In this document: positions 10,585 through 20,551 of the stretch, piece after piece
Position numbering within the stretch: position 1 is the stretch's first letter
Layout: every line of letters starts with the position of its first letter
DNA from: Stagonosporopsis chrysanthemi
Taxonomy: Eukaryota > Ascomycota > Dothideomycetes > Pleosporales > Didymellaceae
Assembly: GCA_022560025.1 (NCBI GenBank)
Contig: JAFISE010000002.1
Span: 186,001-250,000 of the forward strand
DNA: 64,000 nt
Direction of reading: 5' to 3'
The notes under the pieces: generated by a model
Told to the model about the DNA's origin: nothing
The model's database searches: none
What the model saw: only the letters and a program-made list of their open reading frames with translations
Position numbers and translations under genes: made by a program

Positions 10585-11187
10585 TGTAGCAATTTATGGC
10601 CCCAACGACTTCGTGTGACAATGGAAGATGATCAAAAGCCAAGGCAAGATGGGAATTCCAGCAGCTTTTGAAGCTGACGTGTGGTGCACATCTTGTTCTA
10701 TAAGTTCCATTATGGCACATGTTGTCACACATGCCGAAGATGCCGACTGGATGCCGTTCGACCCTGGCCATGCACATGCTTCTGGTCACACTTTAAATAA
10801 GGCTTGTACCACTCTCTGCATCTTGAAGATGCGTGTGAGGATATCGCAGTTCTCATCGTCCTGTTGCTTGGTCGACGATTCGACACCAAAGCGATTCATG
10901 CTAAACGCCGCAGTGTACCGACGCGACCCGAGCACTCGCATCGAGACAGCGACAGCTTACAAACACGAGGCAGATTGCAGAGACGCTCTTGATAGGGCAA
11001 AAGTATTTGTCAAGCAGCCCTGCCATGCAGGAACCCATACACTTGGACCTTGCTCGTCATTCGGCCGCCCCACCTTGCGTTGTTCCGAGCTTAAGCAGCT
11101 TCCCCTCCAAACTTATTAAGAGCTGTTTCACTTTATCAACAAACTTACAGCTTCTTCCTCACTCCTCAATCCCTCACACAAATCACA
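10585..11187. other. Divergent intergenic region, DUF1348 pseudogene / peroxiredoxin
   Basis: About 600 bp holding both promoters. Just upstream of 11188 it is C/T-rich with the leader ACACAAATCACA, typical of highly expressed fungal genes. The long open frame that crosses it has no domain signature. Confidence 0.55.
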
Positions 11188-11849
11188 ATGGCTCCTCTCA
11201 AGACCGGTGACTCTCTGCCAGAAGGCGTTAAGTTTGAGTACGTACATCCCATCCCTCCACGCTTATACAGGTGCTCGCATTGAGCATCAACACACTACAC
11301 TGCCAACTCCCAAGTTCCTCCAGGCTTGAAGCTGACAGATTGTAGATGGGCACCCATCACAGACGCTGATCCCACCGCATGCGGTCTTCCCCAGGAGTAC
11401 GATGCGTCCAAGGAATGGGCCGGCAAGAAGGTCGTCCTCGTCTCTGTTCCTGGCGCGTTCACACCCGGCTGCCAGGCGCACCACCTGCCCCCGTACATCC
11501 AGAAGCTGGGTGAGCTGAAGAAGAAGGGCGTCGATGTTGTTGCTGTCATTGCGTCCAACGACTCGTGGGTCATGAACGCTTGGGGCAAGGTCAACGGCGT
11601 CAAGGGCGACGACATCCTTTTCCTCAGCGACACCAAGACTTTCTTCTCGAAGAACTACGGCTGGGCTGCCGGTATGGGTGACAGAAAGTGAGTAGACGTT
11701 CCAAGGGCTGGAAAACAATGATACTGACTCTTCACAGCGGCCGCTGGGCTATGGTCTTCGACAACGGCAAGGTCACCTACGCCGAGAACGAGAGCAACCC
11801 CGGCCAGGTCACCGTTTCTGGTGCCGAGGAGGTTCTCGCTAAGTTGTAA
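11188..11849 (+). CDS. Peroxiredoxin, Prx5/PMP20 (Asp f 3-like) type (3 exons)
   Basis: Thiol peroxidase that reduces H2O2 and alkyl hydroperoxides. Exons are 11188-11237, 11346-11687 and 11738-11849, giving 167 residues. The peroxidatic cysteine is in VSVPGAFTPGC (Cys59), the family active-site motif. WAPITDADPTACGLP is the PMP20/Asp f 3 N-terminal signature, and NDSWVMNAWGK and ILFLSDTKTFFSKNYG complete the thioredoxin fold. The protein ends LAKL: the final AKL is a variant PTS1, so peroxisomal import is likely, as for yeast/Candida Pmp20-type proteins. Length equals the family norm. Intron 1 (108 nt) is longer than the usual 50 nt. Confidence 0.93.
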
Positions 11850-12267
11850 TGCATCCAATGGAGGGTATCTAGATGTCGTAGACGGATAGACTTAACCGTA
11901 CAAAGAGACGCTATGAATATGAATCCTGCAAATCAGTTCCAAACTTAAACTATTCGCCTCGCTGTCCTTTTCGACACTGCACATGAACGTGAGTATAAAG
12001 CTGTATAAGTCATGAGCAGTGTCAATATCTTGAAGTTGCTTTCGACATAAATCATGCAGCGCAGGGTGGCACGGTAGTATTGTATGTAGGCATTGGTATT
12101 CCTTCGATATCAGCTGGCCTTTTGTGTGACGGCCGTCTATGGTATGGTGATGCTGTGTGTCTGGCACGCAATAGTTTCAAGACCACTTCGAGGCCTGCGA
12201 CAGTCGCCATTTTGAACCCTATCCTTCAGTCCCAGATCCGCTTTGTATAACACTCGCTAATTGACGC
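11850..12267. other. Convergent intergenic gap, peroxiredoxin / ARPC4
   Basis: About 420 bp between two stop codons. It should contain both 3' UTRs; no gene seen. Confidence 0.6.
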
Positions 12268-12887
12268 TTAATCGAAAGGTGTAAGGAAAGACTCGGCTAC
12301 AAAACGAGCCCTTGCGTTCAACTGGAGATCTGTTAGCTTCAGTCACCCACCCATATCTTCATGGTGTCTTACGAAGAGCTTCATCTCGGAAATCTCCTTG
12401 TCAACCTCCTCCATGAATTGGATAATAAAGTCCACCAGCTTGTGCTTCAGCATCTCCTCCGTATGGAAGTTTGTAATCAAAAACGAGATGTCGTATCCCT
12501 TAATCGGTTTCCTCCTCAGGATAACGAAGCTCTCCGCTCTTTGCTGCAGGAATCTTGTAAACTTGTGGACGAGGATGTGCTCGATTTCGTCTGCCTGCTT
12601 GATCTTAATGCTGATACGGACGCTGTTGATACTGGGCTCAATCAGAACGCGCTCGTTCTCGTTGCGCGAGACGGTGAGTGGGTTCAGGATGACTTCTGGA
12701 GACGACGCGGCTTCGATCTCAGGCACATTGTGTCGTTCGGAAGCCTGCGAGGCGAAGTTGGATAGCGAGATGGCGGCTGTGAGCGAGGTGCGCACGCACT
12801 GCAGGTACGGGCGGAGGGATTGCGACTGTAGCGGTCAGCATGGCGTCCGGGGATCCAGGCAGTAGAGGGGGGGGATGGTTGTACCAT
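12268..12887 (-). CDS. ARPC4: Actin-related protein 2/3 complex subunit 4 (3 exons)
   Basis: p20-Arc/Arc19, core subunit of the Arp2/3 complex that nucleates branched actin for endocytosis. Exons are 12887-12885, 12825-12373 and 12321-12268, giving 169 residues, the family length. Exon 1 is just the ATG, followed directly by the donor GTACAA; splicing gives M-SQSLRPYLQCVRTSL, the conserved N-terminus. SNFASQASERHNVPEIE, ILNPLTVSRNENERVLIEPS, KGYDISFLITNFHTE and MEEVDKEISEMKL are near-invariant family stretches. The last exon adds LNARARFVAESFLTPFD. A start within the long exon would lose the conserved MSQSLRPYL. It shares a 280-bp divergent promoter with UBP6. Confidence 0.95.
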
Positions 12888-13102
12888 TGTGAGTTGAGCT
12901 TGCGGTCAGCCCTGGGCGCGGTGGGTTGAGCTGCAGTCAGGGCTATGACATGCCAGCACGGAGTGATGCGGTGCCTAGTAGCAGTAGTAGCGGACACGGC
13001 GGGGCTCGGTGAAGCTGGGGTGGCAGGTGCGACAGGGGGGGTTGCGCTTGGCGTGGCTTCCTCATGCTTCGGCGGTCTACCACTTTTGCCCCGCGACCGC
13101 TT

Positions 13103-13108
13103 TATAAA
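13103..13108 (+). promoter_or_regulatory. TATA-like element before UBP6
   Basis: TATAAA about 60 bp upstream of the UBP6 ATG at 13168, inside the short divergent promoter shared with ARPC4. Spacing is close for a TATA box, so this is tentative. Confidence 0.35.
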
Positions 13109-13167
13109 CATCACCGCCACCAGGCACTGTCGAATACACACTATCTACAGTAACACGGCAGCTCAAT

Positions 13168-15060
13168 ATGGCGTCCATCCCAGGTCAGCAGCACCCACCT
13201 GCTCAGCTCAAGCGCCACAGCTAACACGGATGTTTACAGTGATTGTCAAGCACCAGGGCAAGAAGCACGAGGTTGAGGTCGATCCCTCCTCCAACGGCGA
13301 GACCTTCAAGTACCAGCTTTTCTCGATTACTGGCGTCGAGCCCGAGCGACAGAAGATCATCGTCAAGGGCGGCCAGTTGAAGGATGACGCCGACATGTCG
13401 AAGCTGGGGCTTAAGTCCGGACAGACACTCATGATGATGGGCACGCCCTCCGGGGACAACACAAACGTCATCGAGAAGCCCAAGGAGAAGATCAAGTTCT
13501 TGGAGGATATGGACGAAGCAGAGGCCGCCCAGCTCGAAGGCGCTACACCGGCGGGTCTGCAAAACTTGGGCAACACATGCTACATGAATTCGACACTCCA
13601 GGTGCTGAGGTCTGTTCCTGAGCTACAGGAGGAGCTTCTGCGGTACTCTGACAGGTTTGTGACCCTTGGTTTTCGAATGTCTATTCATTACTGATACAAG
13701 GCAGTGGCGCTGGCTCGTCCAGTTCGGCAAATGCGCTCAGTCAGTTCGGCCTCAGCGGCCTCGGTGCCTCTGCGGACCTCACCGGTTCCCTCCGCGATCT
13801 CTTCAAGCAGATGAGCGAGACACAGCAAGGCTTCCCGCCTCTCATGTTCCTAAACGCCCTCCGAACCGCTTTCCCACAATTCGCACAGAAAGCCAAGGAC
13901 GGACACGGTTACGCCCAGCAGGATGCGGAGGAGGCTTGGTCACAGATCGTTGCACAGCTGCGACAGAAACTCAAGCTCAAGGACGAGTCGGACGCGGAGA
14001 GGAGGGCGGACGTGTCCTGGATTGACAAGTATATGGCTGGCAAATTTGAGTCGGTCATGGAGTGCGACGAGCCTTCGGTAAGGGAAGCGGGCGAGGAAGC
14101 AGTCACCGGAGAGGATACATTTTTCAAGCTCAACTGCCACATCAACGTTGAGACAAACCACCTTCGAGATGGTCTAGCCGCTGGCTTGAAGGAGCAGATC
14201 GAAAAACGCTCTGAGGTTCTTGGACGAAATGCAGTCTACACAAAGACATCGAAGATCTCAAGACTTCCCGTCCACCTGCCTGTACACTTTGTACGATTCG
14301 ACTGGCGCCGCGATACCAACAAAAAGGCGAAAATCATGCGCAAGGTCACGTTTCCAGATGAGCTAGACGCGCTGGAGTTCTGTACGGACACGTTGAGGAA
14401 ACAGCTGGTTCCCATTCGCGACAAGATTCGTGACTTGCGCAAAGAAGAGCTGGACGTGGAGCGTGCCCGCAAGCGCCAGAAGCGCGTGAAGGCCGGAGAG
14501 GAGAATGATAGCGATCCGCTGGCGCAGAAGGAGCCCCTACAGAAGAAGAAGGAGGCTGCAGACAAGAAGGACGAGGCAAACAAGCCCAGTGAGCCTGCGG
14601 AGGAGATCGAGTACAAGACCGACGCTCAAATCGAGGCTGAGCGCGCTGCGTCGATTTTGGCTGCCAAGAAAGAGGTTCTTGCTCTTGTCACCCCGGAGCT
14701 TGCTGCAGATGATGGTGCCAACCAGACAGGTCTGTACGAGCTGCGTGGTGTCATCACGCACCAGGGTGCCAGTGCTGACAGCGGTCACTACACCTCCTTT
14801 GTCAAGAAGCAGGGCGCAAAGGATCCTGTGACTGGCAAGAGGAAGGCTGAGGATGGGAAGTGGTGGTGGTTCAACGACGACAAGGTCTCCGAGGTCGACG
14901 CTGAGAGGATCCAGACTCTGTCTGGTGGAGGTATGCATCCGGACAGTCAACTTGCCATACACTTACTGACAACCGCATAGGTCAAAGCCACTCTGCTCTC
15001 ATCCTCTTGTATCGTGCAGTGCCACTGCCTACCGTTGACGAGGATGTCGAGATGTCTTGA
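13168..15060 (+). CDS. UBP6: Ubiquitin carboxyl-terminal hydrolase 6 (USP14 family; 4 exons)
   Basis: Proteasome-associated deubiquitinase that removes ubiquitin from substrates at the 19S regulatory particle. Exons are 13168-13183, 13240-13654, 13705-14930 and 14981-15060, giving 578 residues. An N-terminal ubiquitin-like domain (about 1-75; VIVKHQGKKHEVEVD, GQTLMMMG), which docks on the proteasome, precedes the USP domain. The catalytic Cys box is GLQNLGNTCYMNSTLQVLR (Cys about 119). The QQDAEE segment follows, and the His box is DSGHYTSFVK (His about 505) with WWWFNDDKVSEV. A charged Lys/Glu-rich stretch around 14460-14600 is a fungal variation. The tiny first exon encodes MASIP. All residues needed for activity are present. 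Confidence 0.95.
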
Positions 15061-15420
15061 CAAGGCGCTTCTTATTCGAAGCACTGTATGCATATAGCGA
15101 ACCCTCTGGCATTGCTGTAAGTGGTGCTAGCATTGGCGTTGCATAAGAGGTTAAATAAAGGCATAACCGCACATGTGTTACGACATGACGAATAAAGATC
15201 TTTAATGTTAGTTGGCCTTTGCGGTCCGGGCAAGCACTCATCCTCACTTCACCACGCGGTGCGCGAGCGCGTCAATCCTTGTGGCCGCCAAGGCCTGGCT
15301 CAGTTGATTTCCACGCACCCTCCACGTCAACCCGCCCACTCTATTCCCTTACGCGTCCACTGTACAATCTGTTCTATTAGATCACTTCTATCTCGTATTG
15401 CTTCATGTTCTGATGCCGTC
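15061..15420. other. Intergenic region UBP6 to REC8
   Basis: 360 bp with the UBP6 terminator and REC8 promoter. No gene or clear element seen. Confidence 0.55.
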
Positions 15421-18170
15421 ATGTTTTACAACCACGAAGGTGAACTTCAAGCTTGACCTCCCACCGCTTCTGATACTAACAGCTACAGTTCTAACGAATC
15501 GCAAATATGGTGTGGCCACAGTCTGGTATGCTGGATCCCGCCTGGCATCTACTCCATATTAACCTGCAGTAGGCTCGTCGCAACACTCGGCGCAAAGTCC
15601 AGCCTGAAGAGGATAACCCGCAAGCAGCTGCTCGACGTTGATGTAGCAAAAGCGTGCAAGACAATTGTCGATCCAGGGGCGCCTATGGCCTTGCGTCTCC
15701 AAAGTAATCTGTTGTAAGTTCATACTCCGACCATGAGCAGAATCGTCTGACGCACGCCCAGGTATGGCGTGTCTCGTGTATATCTACAGCAGTGTGGCTA
15801 TGTTCTCGCAGACGCACAGAGTGCACACAGCACGATGATGCTGACGCTGCGCTCGGTGACAAACTACGCACTCGATGCGGACGCTGGGAAAGCCCGGTGA
15901 GCAGATGCTCAGCTGCGGCTCTTGACTCAACTGACGATGACAGGCCTGAGCAGCTCATCCTCCAAGACGACGTTTCCTTCCTCCCCGAGTTCGCCCTACC
16001 ACCGCCAGAGCTACTTGCAGATCTCGGTCTCGGCATCAATCTCGACTCTCCACACTCTGGCCAGTCTCAGTCGTTGACACCCTTCGGTTCACATCATTCA
16101 TCTCAATCGTCACACGTCGCCGGCTACGGTCTCGTCCTACCAAGCTCAACTCCATATCAGCCGGCGACTGTTGGACTCGAAGGCGACAGCGGTGGTCAGG
16201 GAGGTAATCTGCTGAACATCGATGACCTGCTTCAGCTCGATGATCCAGACTTCACGTTTGGCGAGGATGGCGACGTCATCGAACTCACTCCTCATCGGCG
16301 TGCGTCTGCTGCACCTGCAACACCTGCTGTAGTGGGAGCACCATCTATGCACAGCGATACTGGCGCCGCCAGTGCCAGAGTTAGACAAGAACACGAGGAA
16401 GGACAACAGCGTGGCGAGCAGGTAAGTCTCGGCATGATCTCTCAGCAAGTAAGCACGCGAACTCGTGCGCTTTTCCCTCGCGTGCTCCGTTTACAACTTC
16501 TCTTCCCTCACCCACCATACACATACAGTCTCACCCGAGTCATCATTCGCTGTTCTGAACAACCGGATGAGTACAGCCTTGCCACCCCTCATCGATCTAT
16601 CCTTGCTCTTATTTGCCGCCTCCTCATTTGAATACTCTCTTCTTCAGGACTCCTCTATGTCCCTCTCTATGCCATGCCTTTACTGAAAGTTACTTACGCG
16701 TTCAAGGGTAATCCGATGGAGATGGATCTGCCCGTGTACGGGGACAATCTGCCAGATGGCGAGGTCGTATCACTTGCTGCAGACCAACAGATCAGCGAGC
16801 ATGCTGAAGTCATCGAATCTTCGTCCTCGGCTGCTGCACCAATGCGCCGTCAAAAGCGATCCGCCAAAACTCTGCCAAAGGACACGAAACTGGAATTGGG
16901 CAATACCGAGCTCCTAAACTGGAACACCAACTATCTTCAGAACATGAAGGACGCAGCTCGCTCGAAGATACAGGGCCGCATGCAGCAACAAGCGAGAAAG
17001 AACGCTGAGCATTATGTCTGGGGCGCTGGTATTGGTGGTTTTGGGCGTGACCCGTTCACGACACAAGGGCCTCTGAACCAGTTCATGGGCGACAATCTAT
17101 TCCAGATGTTCACTGGGATGGACAGAACCCCCATATCCACGTCCAAGCGCGACCGTGACAGTGGCATCGATGAAGCTACTCAAAGGGACGCTCTTCGCAA
17201 GCGTCAGAAGACAATTGAGCCTGAAGAAGAAGAAGTTGGGCGTGGTCAAGACGACGAAGGACTGTTCATGCTTGGCGGTGATGAAGAGGTAGAGCTTCCA
17301 CGCGAAGCAGCACCTGCACTCGATGACCAGCAAATCTTCTCAGCCATGCCGTGGAATATCAGTGCCTCCAAGCGTGGCTCTTCTGCAATCCCCCTCAGTG
17401 GCCGCGTCACCATGCTGAGTGAGCAAGGAAGACAAGGGAGTCGCGCCGGGAGCCGTATGGTATCTGCATCTCCATTGCTTCGCCGCAGTACTGGCCGCAT
17501 CGATGACTTTGAAGCCTTGCAGAGCATGGACAGCGATGCATTTGGAGGGGACGACTTCGCATATGCTGCGCCCACGTCCGACCCTGCCGAAGCTGGAGAG
17601 TCTGACATTCAGCCGTCATTGCGAGTCCGTGAGGCTTTGTCTGCTGAAGGTGGAAACTTCCTAGCTTTCGTTGTAGAAGCCATTGCCGAGAAGCGCAGTC
17701 GTGCGCTATCTGGTCTGAATGAGATGCCCGCTGAAGATCAGATTGGAGCCACGGAGGCTGGCCAAGTCACCTTTGAAGAGCTTCTTCCTCCACACGAGAC
17801 AAACAAGATGGTTGCCTGCCAGGGCTTCTTGATGCTGCTGTCGTTAGGTACAAAAGGCTTGCTCGATATCCAGCAGCCGACTCTCTTCGAAGACATCATG
17901 ATGAAGCCATCCGAGAACGGCAAAGCGATGCACGTAGTTGCCGTCCAGTACGGCGATGAAATCAATGACGGGGACGGCAATGGAGTGCAGATGAGCGACC
18001 AAGACATGGCTGGGGTGACCTTAGAGACTGGTGCAGACCGAGAAGAGGATTCGGCAACTGAAGCTGGCGACGAGGAGGCACCTGAGCCGGACAATAGCCA
18101 CTTTCAAGAGCAGATGGAGGCTGGCCATGCCGATAACGACGATCATGATTCTCTTTACGCCAGCCACTGA
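15421..18170 (+). CDS. REC8: Meiotic cohesin kleisin Rec8 (6 exons, one junction uncertain)
   Basis: Kleisin that closes the Smc1-Smc3 ring in meiotic chromosomes. Exons are 15421-15439, 15489-15525, 15573-15713, 15762-15896, 15944-16421 and about 16707-18170, giving roughly 757 residues. The N-terminal Rad21/Rec8 domain reads MFYNHE-VLTNRKYGVATVW, then LVATLGAKSSLKRITRKQLL, LRLQSNLLYGVSRVY and QQCGYVLADAQ. PEQLILQDDVSFLPEF follows. The middle is acidic and disordered. The C-terminal winged-helix Smc1-binding domain is near 17760-17900 (VTFEELLPPHETNKMVACQG, LLDIQQPTLFEDI). Early exons are certain. The last intron (16422 to about 16706, around 285 nt) is long, and the best in-phase acceptor is a non-standard AAG, so residues about 265-280 are provisional. 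Rad21/Scc1 is the alternative, but the N-terminal motif fits Rec8. Confidence 0.84.
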
Positions 18171-18521
18171 ACGATTTCACAACATACACGGGAGCAGAGT
18201 TATACTATATTTAATTTATGTCGCCGTCAGGAATTGCAGCTGGAGGAGCAGCCGCACTATATGCAACGGACAAGTTCGCAAATATGTACTTATAGCTCAA
18301 GCATACGGTCTATGTCATCTTCCTATCTAGGTCGGCGCTTAAGCACGAACGATAAGCTCAACCAAAAGCTATGTATTTGAAAAGATTCCACTTACTTTCA
18401 CTTGGACACGAGCGCATCACGCAGCGAACAAGAATGCTGACTAGCCACCGATGCCCATGAGCCTTTCGTCAATCTGCACAACCTTTCACCAGAATCAAGA
18501 CAACCAAGCCCAGACACCGCG
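18171..18521. other. Intergenic region REC8 to CYTH gene
   Basis: 350 bp, AT-richer near 18200-18300. Nothing else seen. Confidence 0.5.
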
Positions 18522-19406
18522 ATGGCCACAATCTCTCGCTCGATGTTGAGACGCGCCTCAATTCTCACTACCCGTAGCTCGTCCACAATGTACAGATCCA
18601 ACGGCGAGCCCTTCACCTGTTCAAGGAACACTTTCCCAACCCCTGGACTTGCCAGATGCTCGACTGCACACCGATCCATAGCAATGAAGACTGCACCCAT
18701 ACACATCCGTAAATTAGAAGTCGAGCGCAAATTCGTCCCAGACAGCGACCTAGCATCGCATCTCACGCGTAACAATCAATGGCCCGGCCCCGAGCCAGCC
18801 AGACTCATCACACCACCCAACGGCCTTGAATTCACAGATACATACTTCGATACACCCGCCTTCCGTCTCAGAAGCACAGGCATCTACGTGCGCCAGCGCA
18901 ACTCAGACTGGGAGATGAAGACGCGACGCACAGGCGGATTGGTGTCGAGCGGCTGTATCGAAATTCAGGGCCGGGAGCTGGTGGACACGTCGCTCAGAAA
19001 GAGGGGGCTTGGTATGTCTTTGGCTGATCTGAAGCCTGTTGCAAAGATGGAAACGGTGCGAAGGGCGTGGGAGATCGGTGGGTTTGCTGTTTCTGTGGAT
19101 AATACGATGCTTCTAGTAGGAGGGTTTGAGGTTCCGCACCGTGTTGGTGAGGTGGAACTTTGTGGGCATGTTGGAGAGGGGAGTGAGGAGGTGGAGATGC
19201 GGCGTATGAGGGAGCGGATTGATGGGTTTATGGAAAGGTATGGAGAGGTGTTTAGAGGTAGGCATGGGTGGTCTCAGGTGCCAGAGGGGAAGTTGGGGGC
19301 GTACTTCAGGTGGGAGGAAATGGTGAGGAAACAGGGGTTTCTGCCAGCTTTGAGGTGGGATGATGAGAGAGGTGGGCTTGTACCGGTGCTTCGTGCAGCC
19401 AAGTGA
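18522..19406 (+). CDS. CYTH-domain protein, thiamine-triphosphatase-like
   Basis: Intronless, 294 residues from the ATG at 18522, or about 240 from an internal ATG at 18684. The CYTH tunnel-fold signature is the ExExK motif in LEVERKF near the start of the domain, which binds triphosphate and Mg2+. It is followed by TYFDTPAFRLRSTGIYVRQR and WEMKTRRTGG, rows of Arg/Lys lining the tunnel, and later VGEVELCG. Fungal members of this length are annotated as thiamine-triphosphatases; other inorganic or organic triphosphatase roles are possible. The 54 residues before the second Met are Arg/Ser/Thr-rich without acidic runs and could be a mitochondrial presequence, so dual starts are plausible. Confidence 0.75.
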   Translation: MATISRSMLRRASILTTRSSSTMYRSNGEPFTCSRNTFPTPGLARCSTAHRSIAMKTAPIHIRKLEVERKFVPDSDLASHLTRNNQWPGPEPARLITPPNGLEFTDTYFDTPAFRLRSTGIYVRQRNSDWEMKTRRTGGLVSSGCIEIQGRELVDTSLRKRGLGMSLADLKPVAKMETVRRAWEIGGFAVSVDNTMLLVGGFEVPHRVGEVELCGHVGEGSEEVEMRRMRERIDGFMERYGEVFRGRHGWSQVPEGKLGAYFRWEEMVRKQGFLPALRWDDERGGLVPVLRAAK

Positions 19407-19915
19407 AGACTGGCAGCGCCTTCCTGTGAAGAAGTTGTTATGTTGCTGGACAGTGACATACATGTACCTAGCATCGATTTGCAATAAGGCGTAGAAACTC
19501 TACAGACGGACAGTAACGTTGGTGAACCCTTCTATATTTTCTTATTCAAGGACAGCGGGCAGAGGATTGGCTGCACATGCAAAATGAACGACGACAGTGC
19601 ACCGCGACAGCATGAGCGAGGTATGAAGTTTGTGCAAGGCTGCGATGAGCGTGTGCAAAGCTGTGATGCTAACAGCTGGAGTTGGTGTTCTGGCAACGTC
19701 ACCTTCGGTCACACCTCAACCGAGGCGCTGGCTGAAGCACGGTTGCGACATGATTCGAAACGTTTGCGCGAAGCTGGTTTGCTGGCCACAGCGACATACG
19801 TAGGCTTCTCTTCTTTCCTGCTGCCTTGAGCTCCATACATCTTCACTCAGCGCGCACATACTGTTGTCATACCACCTACGTAGTACACCGCCACTAGCAC
19901 GAAGCCACCCACGAC
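19407..19915. other. Intergenic region before the Mpv17-like gene
   Basis: About 500 bp. A short open frame at 19584-19829 lacks any family signature. No element recognised. Confidence 0.5.
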
Positions 19916-20551
19916 ATGTCTATGATATCACAGACGCTGCAGGGCGCTGTACTCAGCATCACATCGAACGTTCTCGCACAGGGACTGTCAGCATACAAGG
20001 ATGACGTGCGCGACACCTTTACGTGTTTATGAGACCCTGCTTGCTGACTTGCAGCTGCACAGACGCCGTTCTCTCTGAACGTCAACCAAGTCCTCAAGTT
20101 TGCCATATTCAGCATCGTCAGCAACCCACCGAACATCCTCTGGCAAGGACTCCTCGAAGACCTTTTCCCTACCAACGTCGCCTCGACCGCGCATGATCCA
20201 GATGTCAAAACCGTCAAGCCTGCGAAGACCGAGAAGAGCACAAAGAATATCGCGATCAAGTTCTTGCTCGACCAGACAATTGGCGCTGTCGTCAATACCC
20301 TCATGTTTCTGGCCTTCATGGCCTACGTCAACGGACCGCAACAGGGCGTGCTGAGCACCCAGAACACATGGGACATCATCAAGCAGGACTGCGAGCAGAA
20401 GCTGTGGCCGATGATCAAGGATGGGTACAAGTTCTGGCCAGCAATCAGTCTCATCAGCTTCGTCTGGGTCCCAGTCGATAAGAGAGTCGTGTTTGGATGC
20501 TCGGTTGGTGTGGTTTGGGGCATCTACCTCAGCTTGATGGCCGGTGCATAA
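19916..20551 (+). CDS. Mpv17/PMP22-family membrane protein (2 exons)
   Basis: Exons are 19916-20005 and 20063-20551, giving 192 residues. Homologues sit in the inner mitochondrial or peroxisomal membrane (Mpv17, Sym1, PMP22) and affect permeability or stress tolerance. Exon 1 encodes MSMISQTLQGAVLSITSNVL. Exon 2 has TPFSLNVNQVLKF, the conserved SNPPNILWQGLLEDLFP, FLLDQTIGAVVNTLMFLAFM, and the C-terminal signature ending in KFWPAISLISFVWVPVDKR, where the usual NFxxVPxxxR reads SFVWVPVDKR. Four hydrophobic helices are evident. The intron donor is the less common GTGCGC; the junction is chosen because it keeps phase. Which organelle it occupies is not visible. Confidence 0.78.

Noticed and set aside
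10628..11119. 163-residue plus-strand frame before the peroxiredoxin
   Set aside because: Lies in a promoter region, Cys/His/Ser-rich, no domain or splice support.
12945..13239. Upstream plus-strand extension in front of the UBP6 frame
   Set aside because: The extension is Gly/Val low-complexity from promoter DNA. The 16-nt first exon at 13168 gives the conserved ubiquitin-like start.
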